64,000 nucleotides of DNA from assembly GCA_028571685.1 (NCBI GenBank), contig CM053140.1:22797501-22861500 (forward strand), given 5' to 3'. Below the pieces are notes generated by a model. That model was not told the DNA's origin. It did no database searches and worked only from the letters and a program-made list of their open reading frames with translations. The DNA comes from Heterohyrax brucei (Eukaryota; Chordata; Mammalia; Hyracoidea; Procaviidae). The position numbers and the translations under genes were made by a program. Positions 33,240 through 45,665 of the stretch are shown piece after piece; positions within the stretch are counted from its first letter, which is position 1; each line of letters opens with the position of its first letter.

Positions 33240-34290
33240 CTGAGTGAAAAATGACAAACATTGTATGAGACCATTACTGCAAGGACTTCCAAGGTTTAAG
33301 CAGAGAAGAAAGTAATCTCAGACAGTTACCAGGGTGGGGAGGGCTGAAAAGGGACAGTCACAGATTAGACAGTAGATAGGAACTGCAGCAGGTGAAGGGA
33401 ATGACAGGATGCAGTCAGTACAAGGGAGGTTAGCACAACTGGATCACATCAAAAGCTCAAAGGCTTTCTAAGTACAACCCAACATTTTCCAGCACAGACT
33501 AGCAGGGACAGTTTTGGGGAACCACAGTTTTTCAGGACACCTAGGCTAATTAGCACAATGCGGTTTATTTTTTTTAAGAAAATGTTCTGCATATCACTTG
33601 GATGAGGGGTGTCTGGCTTCTTAACAGCTATAGTGGCCATCTAAGCAGCATCAACTGGTCCCAATCCACCTGGAGCAGTGGAGAATGAAGGACACCAAAG
33701 ATAACAGAAAACCATGAGCCCAGCACACAGAAGGAGCCATGTGATCCAGACACTTCATCAGCACGAGAGACAACGAGATGGTGCCTGGTTATAACCAATG
33801 GCTGCCCTGACAGGGAACACAAGTTAAGTCCCTGATTTAGCAGGAGAAAGACAGGTGTGCAGAACAAGAACTCTACTAAAAAAGACCACACGCTATTAAG
33901 AAGTGCACACTTCATGGTCCGTCAGACGGCAGGGTCCCTTAAAAATACAGCCCCCGCACTCTCAGTTAGCCCAGAGACGAAAAGAGGACCAACGACTACT
34001 CTTCAGACAAAGACCAGACTGGACTAGAATATATAGGCGATGCTGGCATAGAATATGCTTCTTGGCTTAAACACAGACACAGGGCTGTCTGGGCAGTTCC
34101 TCTCTAGAAGTGAGATGAGAGGGTGGAGGGGACAGGAGTTGGTGGAACGCATATGGGAAATAGAGGGTAGAAAGAAAGAGTGTGCTATCACAGGGCGGTG
34201 GGGGCAACAGCAGTTACAGGTGCACGCTAATGTGTGTTTTGGGTTTTACATGGCAAACTGATATGCAAACTTTGGCCTAAAGCACAATCA
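33240..34290 (+). mobile_element. L1 3'-end fragment, sense
   Basis: The order 'gagtgaaaaatgacaaacattgtatgagacc', 'gagggg(a)tgtctggcttctta' and 'cctaaagcacaat' matches the L1 3' region also present at 38,440-39,500. It is non-coding, with no ORF2 frame preserved. Confidence 0.6.
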
Positions 34291-36022
34291 GAGATTTTAA
34301 AAGAGAGAGACACAGTCAATTCCAAAGGAGAGAGATCTTCCCAGCACCAGAAAAGAACAGCCAGGAGCAGGGAGCTAGCCTCAGGACCTGGGACCCCAGC
34401 ACTAAGAAACATCTGGAACCAGGAGACAGAAAGACAGGTCTAGAAGTGCTGGCAGAGAACATCCGTAGGAGACAGAGTGGTGGCCTTTCCTGCCCACAGA
34501 GGGAGAAAGCTTCCCAGTGGAATAGGGTTCCTCTGGGCACTCATCAGCACCTAAATTCCATGCAGCCACACAATGAATTACTGAAACCAGGAGAGGAGTG
34601 CTGTGGGAGAGACTGCTGGTGTCGGAACTGGTCAAGACGGACGAGAGAACAGGGCAATCTGACTTCTGCCTCACAGACATCTTTTGAACCACTGACATCT
34701 CTTTTATCACATCCATTACTTTCCTGATCCACAATCCATTTTCCCATCTACGCCTCTTCACATTCTTCCTTCATTTGTTAGTAACAAGCTCCCATCTGAT
34801 GTCATTCACCCAGGAATGATACTTTCAAAACCCACTTGCAGCCCAGAAGCTGTTCTGTTTTAAATCTCAGATACCCTCTCATCTATCTCTGTGGAATACC
34901 TGCCTGAGGCTGTCTCCTGACCTTGAAAAAACCTGGAGAGGTCTAAAGGACCTGTGGCCTCTGTCTCTTCCAGTGGGGCTCACATTGTCCTCAGCTCCCA
35001 AGTGTGTGAAAGCTGCCATAATTCAGAGCTCGGTTGTTCAAAGCCTGTCACATAAGGCATAGAGCTGGTAAAGGGAACAGTCAATCCAATCGGGTTGTGT
35101 TTACAGGAGTAAGGTCTACCTCAACTGGCAGGAGGAGCACTCTCTGGGAAAGTGACATGTGAAGTGAGACCAGGAGATGCCCATGGTTACAATGTTTGCT
35201 TCAGCCAACGGCAACAGCTAGTGTAAAGACTGAAAGGCACAGAAAATCTTCATCTCAAGGAAAGGTCTTAAAAAGCACACTGTGCCTCAAGTAACAGGAC
35301 CCTGGATCTCACCCAAAACAATTCCTTACCAGCATTGTCCCGGGCTGCAATTTCCTTCACAGAGACAGATACCTTAAGGAGGAAAGAGCCTCTCTTCTCC
35401 CCAGGATGGCAGCTGGATTGCAAATACTTTCAAAGAGGAACAGTCAGCAATCTAACGGGGTTCTCAGGGTGGTGTAGAGACACAGACAGACAAAGTGGGA
35501 TGCTGCTCTGAAACACCAACAATGCGGAAGTGGTTTTAGCATATGGTAACACGTAGAACCTAAAAGGAAAAGTCTACATTGTCAAAGGCAAAGCTGGCAA
35601 TGCTCTGGAGGAAGCCAGGACGCCCAAATGTAAAGTCTCTCTCAGTTGCAGAGAACACATAGGATGCCAGCGACAGAACGTGGCCAGAAACGTGCATTTT
35701 AAAGTGCTCCTGATGAGACTTTAAAAGAAAATGACAAACACAGGGTGGGTCACTGGAAGAAAGAGATGCTTTCTACGCAGCGAAAAAGAAATTGTCTGAA
35801 TTACATCCAAACGTTTGGTGGAAGATCTTCATGGTGGAGTACGGGATCTCCTGGCCACTTAAGAGTGAAAAAGAGAGAGGAAAAAGATGGACTTAAAATG
35901 AACTGTGCAAAATGAATACAAAGCTTAAACAGATGGAAAATTCTGGTGTACAAACTAAGGACACACATTCTAGAATTTTCACCAAGCACATGGCTACACA
36001 ATCTTCTGTAAAAGAGATTCAG
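34291..36022. other. No recognised feature
   Basis: Frames of up to 119 codons (34,402-34,761 -, 34,446-34,727 +) overlap on opposite strands and show no domain. This segment lies just left of block A', so its counterpart would be outside the window. I see no gene. Confidence 0.35.
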
Positions 36023-36349
36023 CCAGTGACTAACGATTCTAATCAACTATCACAGCAGAAAATTCATCAGCTACAACTGAAGGGGACAGAGAAACAATGC
36101 AAACAACACTGTCTGCCTCTTTGAATTTCATAGGAAGGGAACTGGTCAAAGGAGCTACATCCCTCCACTTGTAAGAAACGGACCGGACCACCCTTGGAGC
36201 ACTCCAAACATCAGCAGATGTGTCAGAATTTGCACGGGTAACAGGCACGGCTGCCTCCGTTTCAAAGGGTGGAGTCACAGCCTCGGTTTTAGTTATTCAG
36301 TACTGCTTTAATGGAAATACCACAAGTAGATGGCTTTAAAAAGAATTTT

Positions 36350-36804
36350 TTTTGTTTTTTTATCATGATGAATTGAAAGTACACAATCCAAGTCAATTTT
36401 GCACACACGCCTCTCTACAGCTCTATCTGCTCTCCCCACCCTGTGACAGCACACTCCTCTTTTGCACTCTTCTAGTATCCTCCCAACCAACAACTCTCTT
36501 TCCTCTCTACTCTCTTCTCTCCTCCAGGAAGAAGACAGATGGACAAACTTCTATAAATATAAAGCCATAAAATACACACATCACATGCTAACTCTGTGTC
36601 CCCAAGTCCAGTCCATTCGTACTCTGAGTGCTGACCTCAGTACTCCTTTCAGGTCTGGGGCCGCATCAAGTCTAGGAGCCATGTTCCCAGGGGACTCTCT
36701 ACTTTGTCAGACCATCAGTTCTGGTCTTTTAGTAGAGTTCGTGATCTGCACACCTCTTTTCCTCATGCTATGGCAGGGACTCTACATCGCTGTCCCCTAT
36801 CAAG
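36350..36804 (-). mobile_element. L1 3'-end fragment, antisense, nested in LTR
   Basis: This is the counterpart of 318-783, splitting the antisense LTR into 36,290-36,349 and 36,805-37,225. Confidence 0.6.
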
Positions 36805-37225
36805 ATGATATTAGTCACGTCCAGTAAGCCAGAAGTCCAAATTCAAGGTGTCAGCTCCAGGGGAAGGCTTTCTCTGCTGGCACTGGAGCAAATTTCTTGT
36901 CCTCAATCTCCCTGGACTAGAGGCTTCTGAGGCACAGGGAACCTCATCCTTTCCAAAGCATGTGCTCAGCTCCTGGCACTGCTCTTTGCTGCTATGAGAT
37001 CCCCAAGTCTCAGCTTACCTCCCTTTCTGTTATATTCCCAGAAGCCACACCAGGCCACCGTACAATCCCACACATTAAGTCCTGCCCCACCAACTCAACT
37101 GCAGCCCATCCACCTTCATTAACATCAGAGAGGCAGGATTTACGACATGAAGGACATTACACAATACCAGCCTAGTTAAACGGCTACATAGATTTTGGGG
37201 GGACACAATTCAATCCATGACAGTG
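36805..37225 (-). mobile_element. MaLR-type solo LTR, antisense (interrupted)
   Basis: This is the counterpart of 784-1,225, ending 'acacaattcaatccatgaca'. Confidence 0.65.
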
Positions 37226-37897
37226 TCCCAGGTTTTCAAGAGTCAGATCTTCATCCACTCAGTTCTGGGGGATGGGATCACTGCTCAGTGCTCAGAGGAC
37301 AAGGCAGCCATGCCCAGAGGGCCTACTGGGTGGGGCTCAAGGCATGCAGCTGCCACTCAGACGAACTAGGACAATGGGACCCCTCAAAGCCAATGGGCTG
37401 CAAGGGCCATCGGAGTGGGCCTGGAAGGTGCAGCTGAATCCCAGAGCTGAGGGGCCTCCTCCCACAATCCCGAGAGCAGGGCCAATGCCCAGAGTCCAGA
37501 GGACAACAATAATGCCCAGATGGTCCCAAACAGCAGAAAATTATTTTGTATCCTTAACAGCTAATATAAATTGCTCCGTCAGGTTTGGGATTTATGTGGC
37601 ACTCATTATCCCTTCTTCTCCTTACATTTCCCCCACAAGGAATGGAAAGGTCGACCTCACACCTGTCGCACCACTCTACTGCATACACAGTCTTCTAGAT
37701 TTCACAGGCTGACAGGTGGAGAATTTGGCCCCAGCATCAACTACTCCTCAAGTCTCAACTATACTTGATGGAGATGACTCAGAAGGTGAGATTCTGGCCT
37801 TGCAGTTGATTTATGACTCCACAGATGACACGATGGGGTTAACTGTGTTTTGGATGTTCCAAGGACAGGAATTTGAAGGGACCAAAGTTGTGGAAGG

Positions 37898-38058
37898 AAA
37901 CCCTGGTGGCGTAGTGTTTAAGCGCTATGGCTGCTAACCAAACGGTGAGCAATTCAAATCCACCAGGCACTCCTTAGAAGCTCTATGGGTCAGCTGTACT
38001 CTGCCCTATGGGTTTGCTATGTGTTGGAATTCACTGGATGGCAGAGGTTGTTGTTGTA
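37898..38058 (+). mobile_element. RTE-mobilised SINE
   Basis: 'ggaaaccctggtggcgtagt' starts a copy that is nearly complete to 'ttggaattcactggatggca'. It is the counterpart of 1,876-2,035. Confidence 0.9.
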
Positions 38059-38265
38059 AAGGGTCAAATCTTATGGAATGAATTGCATCTCCCCAAAATC
38101 TGTGTCATAAATCCGAGCACCCATGCTATTGTTATAATGTTATTTGGGAATGAGTTGTCTTAGTCGTGTGAATGATGCAGCATTAGTGGAGGCTGCATCT
38201 TCAGTCATTCTTTCTTGAAATGTTAAACAGATTACACAAGGAAGCAAGCAATCAGAAAACGGAAA

Positions 38266-39510
38266 AGTGATTCCATGCTTGGATTTATGACACAGATTTT
38301 GGGGAGATGCAATTCAGTCTATACCTAGATGCCCAACAACAGAGGAATGGATAGGTAAACTGTAGTATATATATGGAGCATTACACAATGATAAAGAATA
38401 ATGACGATTCCACGAAACATCTCATGACCTGGTTTCAACTGGAAGACATTATGTTGAGTGAAAGTAGTCAGCGACAAAAGGACAAATATTGTATGAGACC
38501 CTTATGATAAGATCTCAAAACCAGGCTTACATATAGAAGAAAAGACTCTTTGACAGCTGCAAGGGAGGGGAGGGAGAGAGGGCGAGGGGGGAAGGGTTTA
38601 GATTAGATAGCTGCTAGAAACTTGGTTGGGTCAAATCGGTGATAGCACACATTAGAAACAAGAACAACATTAAGTGGAACTTCAGCATAACTTGAATACT
38701 CCTTCCATCTTAACCCAATATTGCAAGGTTAGAGTAGCTGGGCAGGGGGTGGGGGACCATGCTCTTAGGCAAAATCAAGGCCAAATGGCACAACTAGCGT
38801 TTTGCTAGGAGGGCTCTCTGCACCCCACATGGGTGAGTGGTGTCTGGGGTCTTAAAAGCTGCCAAGCTGCCATCCGAGGGCACAGCAAATGGTCCCAACT
38901 CAGCAGGAACGGATGCTCACCAAGGACTAAAATGACATGGGGTAAAATCAACCCAGAAGACAGAGAGACCCACAGTGAGTGCCTACATCGACTTACGACC
39001 AGAAGGAACGGATCGTGCCTGGCTCCCATCAGTGATAGCCACGATGGAGCTCACTACATTGAGCCTCACTGGCAACACAAGAATAAAATGAGTTGCACCC
39101 TGAGATCTCCACTAAAAGACCTCAATTGATGGTCCTGTGGTTTCGGGGTTCCCCTGGGAGCATGGCTCCTGGCTCTGATGCTGCCCTTGTCCATAAATCA
39201 TAATGAAGGTCCACTCTTCGGACACGATTGGATTGGACTTGGCGATGCAGAGTGACCATATACTGGATGCACTTTATGGTTCTATGCATCTATAGGATAT
39301 CATCCAGCTGACCTCTGGCTGGAGGACAGAGAGTGGGTGGAGAGGAGGGGAAAGGAGACTGTTGGGAGGATGAGACATGTATGGAGCAGAGAGGAATAGT
39401 GTGCTGTCACTGGGCTGGGAGAGCAGTGGAAGCTGCATATGGGTGGGCATGTAAATGTATATGGGAACGTACATTTTCACTCAGTCATAATAAAAAAGAA
39501 AAAAAAAAAC
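38266..39510 (+). mobile_element. 5'-truncated L1 insertion with poly(A), A' only
   Basis: This is a 3'-end L1 segment with the 'ggacaaatattgtatgagac', 'gagtggtgtctggggtctta' and 'gggttcccctgggagcatgg' blocks, closing in an A-rich tail (39,487-39,510). A short 'gaaaagtga' repeat flanks it (about 38,257 and 39,512). The left block is uninterrupted at about 2,255. The first ~55 bp resemble an LTR end and may be older flank. Confidence 0.75.
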
Positions 39511-39714
39511 AGAAAAGTGAGCTAGCAACCCAGGTGAAGATAATCCAGGGACAGAAGCCCCAAAAGACAAACATCTTCCACCAGAGGCCGCAGACACAGA
39601 GCCTTCTCCTAGAGTGCCCACCACAATTCAAACTTTCAGCCTCCTAAACTGTGAGAAAACAAACATGTTTGTTAAACGAACCCACTTGTGCTCTGTCTGT
39701 TACAGCAGCACTAG

Positions 39715-39885
39715 AGAACAAAAGGTACCCAAGTGGTACAGTGAATAACTGCTCAGCTGCTCACCACCAAGTCACCAGTTCAAATTCACCAGCAGCTCCT
39801 AGGAAACCGTATAGGGCAGTTCGACTCTGTCCTATAGATTCACTAAGAGATGGCAGCAGCTCCAGGGCACTGAACAACGAGATCT
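39715..39885 (+). mobile_element. RTE-mobilised SINE (degenerate)
   Basis: This is the counterpart of 2,437-2,600, with 'cagttcaaattcaccagcag' and 'ggcagttcgactctgtccta'. Confidence 0.75.
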
Positions 39886-40856
39886 AACTACAACAAGGTA
39901 CTGTTCCACTGACATTCATGCAAGTACTACACACAAGTGCCCAACAGTGGAAATAACCCAAATTCCCATCAGCAGAATCATGGATAAATAAAATGGAGTC
40001 TATCCATCTAGTGGACTATTATTCAGTCATAAAGCAAAATGAAGCTCTCGTAAATGCTACAGTATACATAAAACATGAAAACACTACATCAAATGAGTCA
40101 GACACAAAACAAACGTTCTAGGACCTAACTTGCACAACACACCTAAAATAGGCAAGCATACAGAGACTGAAGTTTATTAGTGGTGACCAGGGGCTGTCGG
40201 GGGCTGAATGGAGGGATGAAGTGGAGTCACAGCTTAACGCAAATTGGGATTCTGCTAGGGGTGATGAAAAATTTAGAAACTGATACTGGTGATGTGGTTG
40301 CACACAGGGCCAGATTAATGGATGTTACTCAATTAAATATGTAAAACAGCTGAAAAAGAAAAGAGTTTTCTTGTATATATTTTACCAGACACACAAACAC
40401 AAATTAGCATGAAATGAACACAAGACAGTATTTGAATAAAAAGCAACTTACTGTCTTGAACTCAGTATATACCTGAAAGGAGAGGGATTTAGATACCAGG
40501 GGAGGAGAGAGAGGAAGTGGGTATTTCAAAAACGTCATGCCAACTTTAAGCAGTACTCACCTAGAGAAATGAAATTACGTAGCAGGAACTGGAGTGTGCA
40601 AATGGATTTCCACAGGTAACTGAATCTTGGTCACCTTCTTCTGAATATGAAAAAAGGTCTACCTCTACGATAAAAAAAACAAAACCTGAATTATCATTCA
40701 GCATACTTGAAAACAAAAGATTATGTTAATGGCATTTGATTTACCAATCATTTCACAAATTTGACACTTGAAGACACTACATTTTGGAAACGAACCATAC
40801 AGCTGGTCCTTCACCGTTTGGTGTTAGTTACCCTGGAGTGGATTTCAAATGATGGG

Positions 40857-41448
40857 AACTGTTGGTGCGATTCCCATGGGACACCATTTGCTGGTGTGAT
40901 TAACAGGGGACACCACTTGCTCGTGTGATTACCAGAGGATACCATTTGCTCGTGTGATTCATACAGGACACCACTTGCTGGTTTGATTAACAGGGGACAC
41001 CATTTACTAGTGTGATGTACATGAGGAGCTGAGGTTGAAAAGAATCACACTGACAACCAACTTTTCGTTTGCTGTCGGCAGAAAACAGACAGTCTCCAGC
41101 AAGTAGAGATTGACATCAGTTTGCTGAACCCAGCAGCTTTTATTGAGCAAAGTAAACAAGTTTTCTGCTGGCAAACTGAGAAAAAGCATCTCACCAGCCT
41201 TCCTTACTTCAAAACAAGCAGTGGCATTCCCAGGAAGGGGGATGAGAAAGTCCCTGAACTATTCTCCATCGAGTGCGAGTTTTCAGCACGTACCGGTATG
41301 TGGCACACTGACACAACCTTGTCTCCAGGGCTTTCGCCAGGCTTCTGCCATTCTCAAGACAAGCCCCTATCTTGAGAAGGACCAGGGTAGGGTCAGCAGG
41401 ATTTCACATTCTTTCCAAACACACCCATTGCTACAGGTCCCCACAGAT
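40857..41448 (-). mobile_element. LTR-like insertion in A' with 5' minisatellite
   Basis: About 590 bp absent from the left block interrupts an old antisense SINE. An antisense AATAAA ('cttttattgagc', about 41,140) suggests an antisense LTR. The insertion ends near 'ctacaggtccccac'. I could not define a clean target-site duplication. Frames inside it (41,121-41,375; 41,143-41,550) have no recognisable domain. Confidence 0.45.
40869..41013. repeat. 29-bp tandem repeat, five units
   Basis: Five consecutive 29-bp units follow the pattern 'gattaacaggggacaccac' plus 'ttgctcgtgt', with a few substitutions between units and a partial sixth unit. The array lies at the edge of the LTR-like insertion and is absent from block A. 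Confidence 0.9.
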
Positions 41449-41454
41449 GTGCAC

Positions 41455-41605
41455 AGCAGAACTTCTCCACAGGGTTTTCAAGGCTGGAGCCTTTTGGTAA
41501 CAGATCACCAGGCTTGTCTTCCAAGGCCTGTCTGGCTTGGTTTGAACTGACAACCTTTCAGCTAGAAATGTTAACCCTTTGCACCACCCAGGGGCTCCTT
41601 GTTTC
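41455..41605 (-). mobile_element. RTE-mobilised SINE, antisense, degenerate
   Basis: This is the continuation of the SINE interrupted by the insertion at 40,857. It keeps 'ttctccacagggttttcaag' and 'gcaccacccaggggctcc'. Confidence 0.65.
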
Positions 41606-41869
41606 GCTCTTTACTGTCTACATCTTCTCCTGTTTTCTTATGCTTACATTCCACACATTTGACACACATTTAGGACCTTCATTCTACATTACATTTGGTT
41701 GAAAAGAAAACAAATTCTCTAATCATACTACAGGTGTCACATACTATTTACTCAACTTCAGCCTTACTTTTTTTTGTACTCAAAATTATAAATTACATTT
41801 CTCCAGCAGCTGCACATTTTACATTTTTTTCAGGAAGAGCTCTGTGTGAAATAATTTTTATAAAGGATG

Positions 41870-42205
41870 AGCGATCTTCTGCAACACTGTAACGCGGCTG
41901 CCCAAAGAAGAACAAATCTGTCCTGGAAGAAGCAAACATCAAGGCTTTTTAGCAGCCATGACAACACTCTGTCACCCACAGTCTGGGCATGTGATCATGG
42001 AGGATCCGTTCCTGCACAAGGATACCATGCGTGGTCAACTCCAGGGACCTTCAGAGAGATGCCCTGACAGAGTAAATATAAGTCATGCAAACATAAACAG
42101 TGATTATGAAGAAGGCACATGCCCATGAACTTTGTCCTATTGTATGTGGGGTTGCTGTGAGTCCGAACTGAAGACACAGCATCTAACAACGTGTGGCTGA
42201 CCTTC
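41870..42205 (+). mobile_element. RTE ORF2 C-terminal fragment with 3' tail
   Basis: This is the counterpart of 4,150-4,480: 'aacaaatctgtcctggaaga', 'gggcatgtgatcatggagga', and the tail 'gctgtgagtccgaactgaag'. It is a relic with stops. Confidence 0.7.
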
Positions 42206-42880
42206 GAGGATCCCTTCAAGTATTCTGATCTGTTATGGGGTTGAACTCACCTTTCAATTAGCAGCTGAGTGCCTAATCAAAGCACACTGCTGACAGTCCC
42301 CTTTATACAGAGACCTCCCATTTCCACCTCATTTTTATCGTCACTGTTCGGAAATTGGGAACATGAATGGCCTTTGATCCGAGAAGCCTTCAACAAAAAT
42401 ATGACGCGTTAGTACTACAATCTGTGGCTGAATGACCAGCATCTAAGCTGGTTCATATCCTGTCTCATCCAACCATTAAAATCTCGGACAAACACTGCTG
42501 TTTCAGCTCCAGAAATCCTTCAGCGACCACATCACCTTCTATCTGCAGACCAAGTAGGAATGGCTGTATTGTTTCACACATAATCATGACGAAAATGTCG
42601 GCTTTATACTCAAAGAAATTCAGGAAACGTGCCCGGAATTTCCTTCTGAATTTGGGATCCATTTGAGATAGACACGGGGGGACGATGTAGCAGTCGGCGT
42701 CTGCAAGGATTACACCGTTGGAAACCCCATGGGGCGGCTCTACTATCCTACAACGTTGCTATCAATTAGACTTCACGGCAATCTTTTCAGACGTTTCAAA
42801 ATCCACCTACCTATTCCCAACTCATGCTTTAAATTCGTCTCTTAAATATCTACAAATATCTACAAACATTAAAAGAGGAG
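42206..42880. other. Repeat-poor stretch upstream of the CpG island
   Basis: It aligns with 4,481-5,105. Apart from a worn SINE piece (42,240-42,300) and a SINE-tail-like piece near 42,720, no feature is recognised. Confidence 0.4.
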
Positions 42881-43660
42881 ATACGTACATAACTCCTCAT
42901 CATCTTAGTTTCTGTATGAACAGCAGCACTCCAATTGCTGCGGCACTTGGAGCAGCGCACGGGACAGCGAGGGCTCAGGGCCTTCGCACTCGGGCCAACC
43001 GCCCCGAGCCTCCCCACTGCATTTCTCACAAACTCCCAGGGTAGTTGATGCTGTTGATCTGAAAAACCACTTTTGCTCAGCGAGAGTCCCATGGTTTTAC
43101 CTGTCATTCCACCCAGAGATACAGCGCCACTCACCTACCAGTCGTACAACTTGCGGTACTTGCGAAGCGGAAGTGCCCAGACGGCCTCGGCCCCACAGGG
43201 CTTCCGTTGAAGAGTGACGTCGGAGGGAGCTCCGCCCACCGGACCGCCCCCTTCGGGACCCTGCGGCCCTGCACAACGTGGCGACGGTAAGGCCGGCGGC
43301 TCTCGCGGCTCTCCCAGGGGTGAGAAGTCAGGAATGTGGGAGACAGCGGGAGCACAGACCTCAGCTCGGTGCGCTGTACGTGCTGCTGGAACAAGCATGA
43401 CACACACAAAGCCAGGCCTCCCTCACACAGCGGCTGTCGAGGCACCCAGCATGGCGGCCGGCCCTCACACTACCACTTCCGCTTCCCGTTTTTGGCAACA
43501 GTTTTTTGCAATGTCACGGGCTCCGAACGCTGACCCAGAGGGCTCTACCCAGTGACCGGTCGAGTTCGGTGCCTTCGCTCGGTCTAAGGTTCTGTGCACT
43601 GGGGTCTTCTTTGCCTCTGGAAACAAAAGCCTAAGGTTTCTGAAATGCACAAAGAAACAC
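42880..43660. promoter_or_regulatory. CpG-rich promoter-like region
   Basis: This is the only clearly CpG-dense stretch outside L1. Visible elements are a CRE-like 'gtgacgtc' (about 43,214), GC boxes ('ccgccc', about 43,228 and 43,248), a YY1-type 'agcatggcggcc' (about 43,448) and Ets-type 'acttccgcttccc' (about 43,474). On the - strand a strong donor-like AG/GTGAGT lies at about 43,130, next to 'tgactggtag', so a first exon transcribed leftward is plausible; a '+' donor 'cg/gtaagg' is near 43,286. No downstream coding exon was recognised, so the gene it served is unknown. Confidence 0.5.
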
Positions 43661-44136
43661 AAGACAGTTCAGTAGGCAAAGATTTCTAATGTACTTGGAG
43701 AGCAAAGGAAGATGTATTTCCATACTTATCCATTTGAAAGTCAGTATTTACCATGTCTTTTAGAGAAATATTCACCTCTCATATGTATTTGCCAGTCTTT
43801 AAAATTGTTATAAGTGCCTCCTTTGACTTTTTTATGGTTTGTTTTCTCTTACCTATCAGGTGTCTCTCCTTAGGAATAGGCGACCAACTCTGCAAACCCA
43901 GTCTGAACTCTGCAAGAGCTGAGGACAGTTGAGAGGGGCATTTTCGACGATGAGAGGCAGATAGGCACTATTACTTCTGAGGAAAAATAGGTAAAAGTGA
44001 AAGTCGTTTTGAAAATGTCTGTTGTAAACCATTTTTACTTTTTTCTCTGGTACAAACATGTATAAGAAATTGATCACATATACTCATCTGAACTGGTTAA
44101 GGGCTCAGTTTTGAGATTTGCATATATACTGATAGA

Positions 44137-44517
44137 CCTCGTTGAACATTAAGTTTCCGTTTTATGGGATCTTGTGTAAAATGGGAATTCCACAACACTT
44201 AATTTTGCTCTTAAGGAATCTGTATATGCATCCAGAGGCAGTCATACACACAGAACCAGGGGACACTGCTGGTTCAAAGTCAGAAAAGATGGGCATCAGA
44301 GGTGGATCCTTTTACTGTATCTTTACCATGTGTGCACTGAGCAAATAATCTGAGAAGCTGGTTTCTACAAAGAGGAACAAGGCATCAGGATTGGAGGATG
44401 ACTCATTAACAACCTGCCGTACGCAGACGACACACCTTACTTGCTGGAAGTGAAGCAGATCTGAAACACGGATGAAGAGCAAGAACCATAGCCTTCAGTA
44501 CGGATTGCACCTGGTCA
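44137..44517 (+). mobile_element. RTE reverse-transcriptase fragment
   Basis: It encodes, across frames, 'KMGIPQHLILLLRNLYM', a palm-domain pattern, and 'LPYADDTPYLLEVKQI' containing the YADD catalytic box (about 44,415-44,460). It is the counterpart of 8,985-9,347, interrupted here by the LTR. Confidence 0.85.
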
Positions 44518-44984
44518 TGGACTGTGTTCCCCACAAAATCAGTAGCAATTTGGCTATGCCTAATTCCTGGTATTCAGTGTGCTGCCTCCATTTTGCAATT
44601 CCTGCCCCTATGAGGTGAGTCAGGGTGGATGGGCAGCAGTGGTTTTGGCAGACTAAGATTCAATGGTGTAAGTTGGTTTGGGACCTTGAGGCAGTCTATG
44701 GAGGTATAAAGGAAAAAATCTAGCAGAGAGAATCGGGGCCCTCACCCTATCAAGAACACAGCACCAGGAGAAGAGTGCATCCTTCCGGCCTGAGGTTCCT
44801 GGACCAAGGTGTTCCCCACCCAAATACTGATGCAACACAAGGACTTTCCTTCAGAGCTGACACAGGGACAGCCCTTCCCCTAAATGTGGCTTTGTAACCT
44901 ACTGGACTGTGTAAGAATGAACTTCTCTCGTAAAGCCATCCACTGTCTGATAATTCTGTTAGAGCAGCACTGGCTTCCTAAAAC
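44518..44984 (+). mobile_element. MaLR-type solo LTR inside RTE
   Basis: It runs from 'gactgtgttccccacaaaa' to 'agcagcactggcttcctaaa' and is the counterpart of 9,348-9,815. It splits the RTE element. Confidence 0.75.
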
Positions 44985-45665
44985 ACATCTCAACATCAAG
45001 AAAACAAAAATCCTTACAACTGGACCAGTAAGCAACATGGTAATAAATGTCAGAGGTTGTCACCAGTTTCACTGTACTTGGGTCTACAATCCACACCCAT
45101 GGAAGCCACAGTCAAGAAATCAAAAGATACACTGGGAACATCTGTGGCAAAGGATCTTTTTAAAGTACTGAAAAATGAGGATGTCACCTTGAAGATGAAA
45201 GTGTACCTGACCCAAGCCATGTTATTATCAGATGTAGCAAATGCATGTGAGAGCTGGATGATGAATGAAGAAGGCAGAAGAAGAGTTGATGCCTTTGAAT
45301 TTTGGTGTTGGAGAAGAATGTTGAATGTATCATGGGTAGCCAGAAGAACCAACAGATCTGTTCTGGAAAAAGTACAACCAGAGTACTTCTTGGAAACAAA
45401 GATGGCAAGACTACATCGTACATACTTTGGACATGCTGTCAGGAAGGATCACTCCCTGGAGAAGGACATCATGCTTCACCGAGTGGAGGGTCAGAGAAAA
45501 AGAGGAAGACCCTCAATGAGATGGGTGGACACAGTGGCCGTAACAATGGGCTTAAGCATAAAAATGACCGTGGGCATGAAGCAAGACTGAGCAGTGTTTT
45601 GTTCTGTTGTGCACGAGCTCACTATGAGTTGAAACCGACTTGATGGCACCTAGCAACAACCAGAA
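44985..45665 (+). mobile_element. RTE ORF2 C-terminal region and 3' tail
   Basis: The open piece 45,057-45,590 (177 codons) carries 'ACESWMMNEEGRRRVDAFEF', 'WCWRRMLNVSW' and 'MARLHRTYFGHAVRKDHSLE', then 'RGRPSMRWVDTVA'. This is the conserved C-terminal domain of BovB/RTE reverse transcriptases. The tail ends 'gacttgatggcacctagcaa'. It is the best-preserved RTE segment in the window but lacks the endonuclease and most of the polymerase, and was split by the LTR. Confidence 0.85.

Noticed and set aside
33628-34761. Several 95-119 codon frames on both strands
   Set aside because: They overlap on opposite strands; part is L1 3' UTR sequence and none shows a recognisable domain.
40869-41013. Regularly spaced repeats resembling a CRISPR array
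   Set aside because: Units are contiguous 29-bp tandem repeats without unique spacers, in a mammalian sequence.
41121-41550. Overlapping 84- and 135-codon frames
   Set aside because: They lie inside an LTR-like insertion, have no domain, and overlap each other in different frames.
43131-43555. Overlapping frames of 90-113 codons in the CpG-rich region
   Set aside because: They are open on both strands because of GC content and are not conserved in the left copy; treated as promoter-like instead.
45057-45590. 177-codon open frame as a host gene
   Set aside because: The sequence is the C-terminal domain of an RTE reverse transcriptase and ends in the RTE tail.
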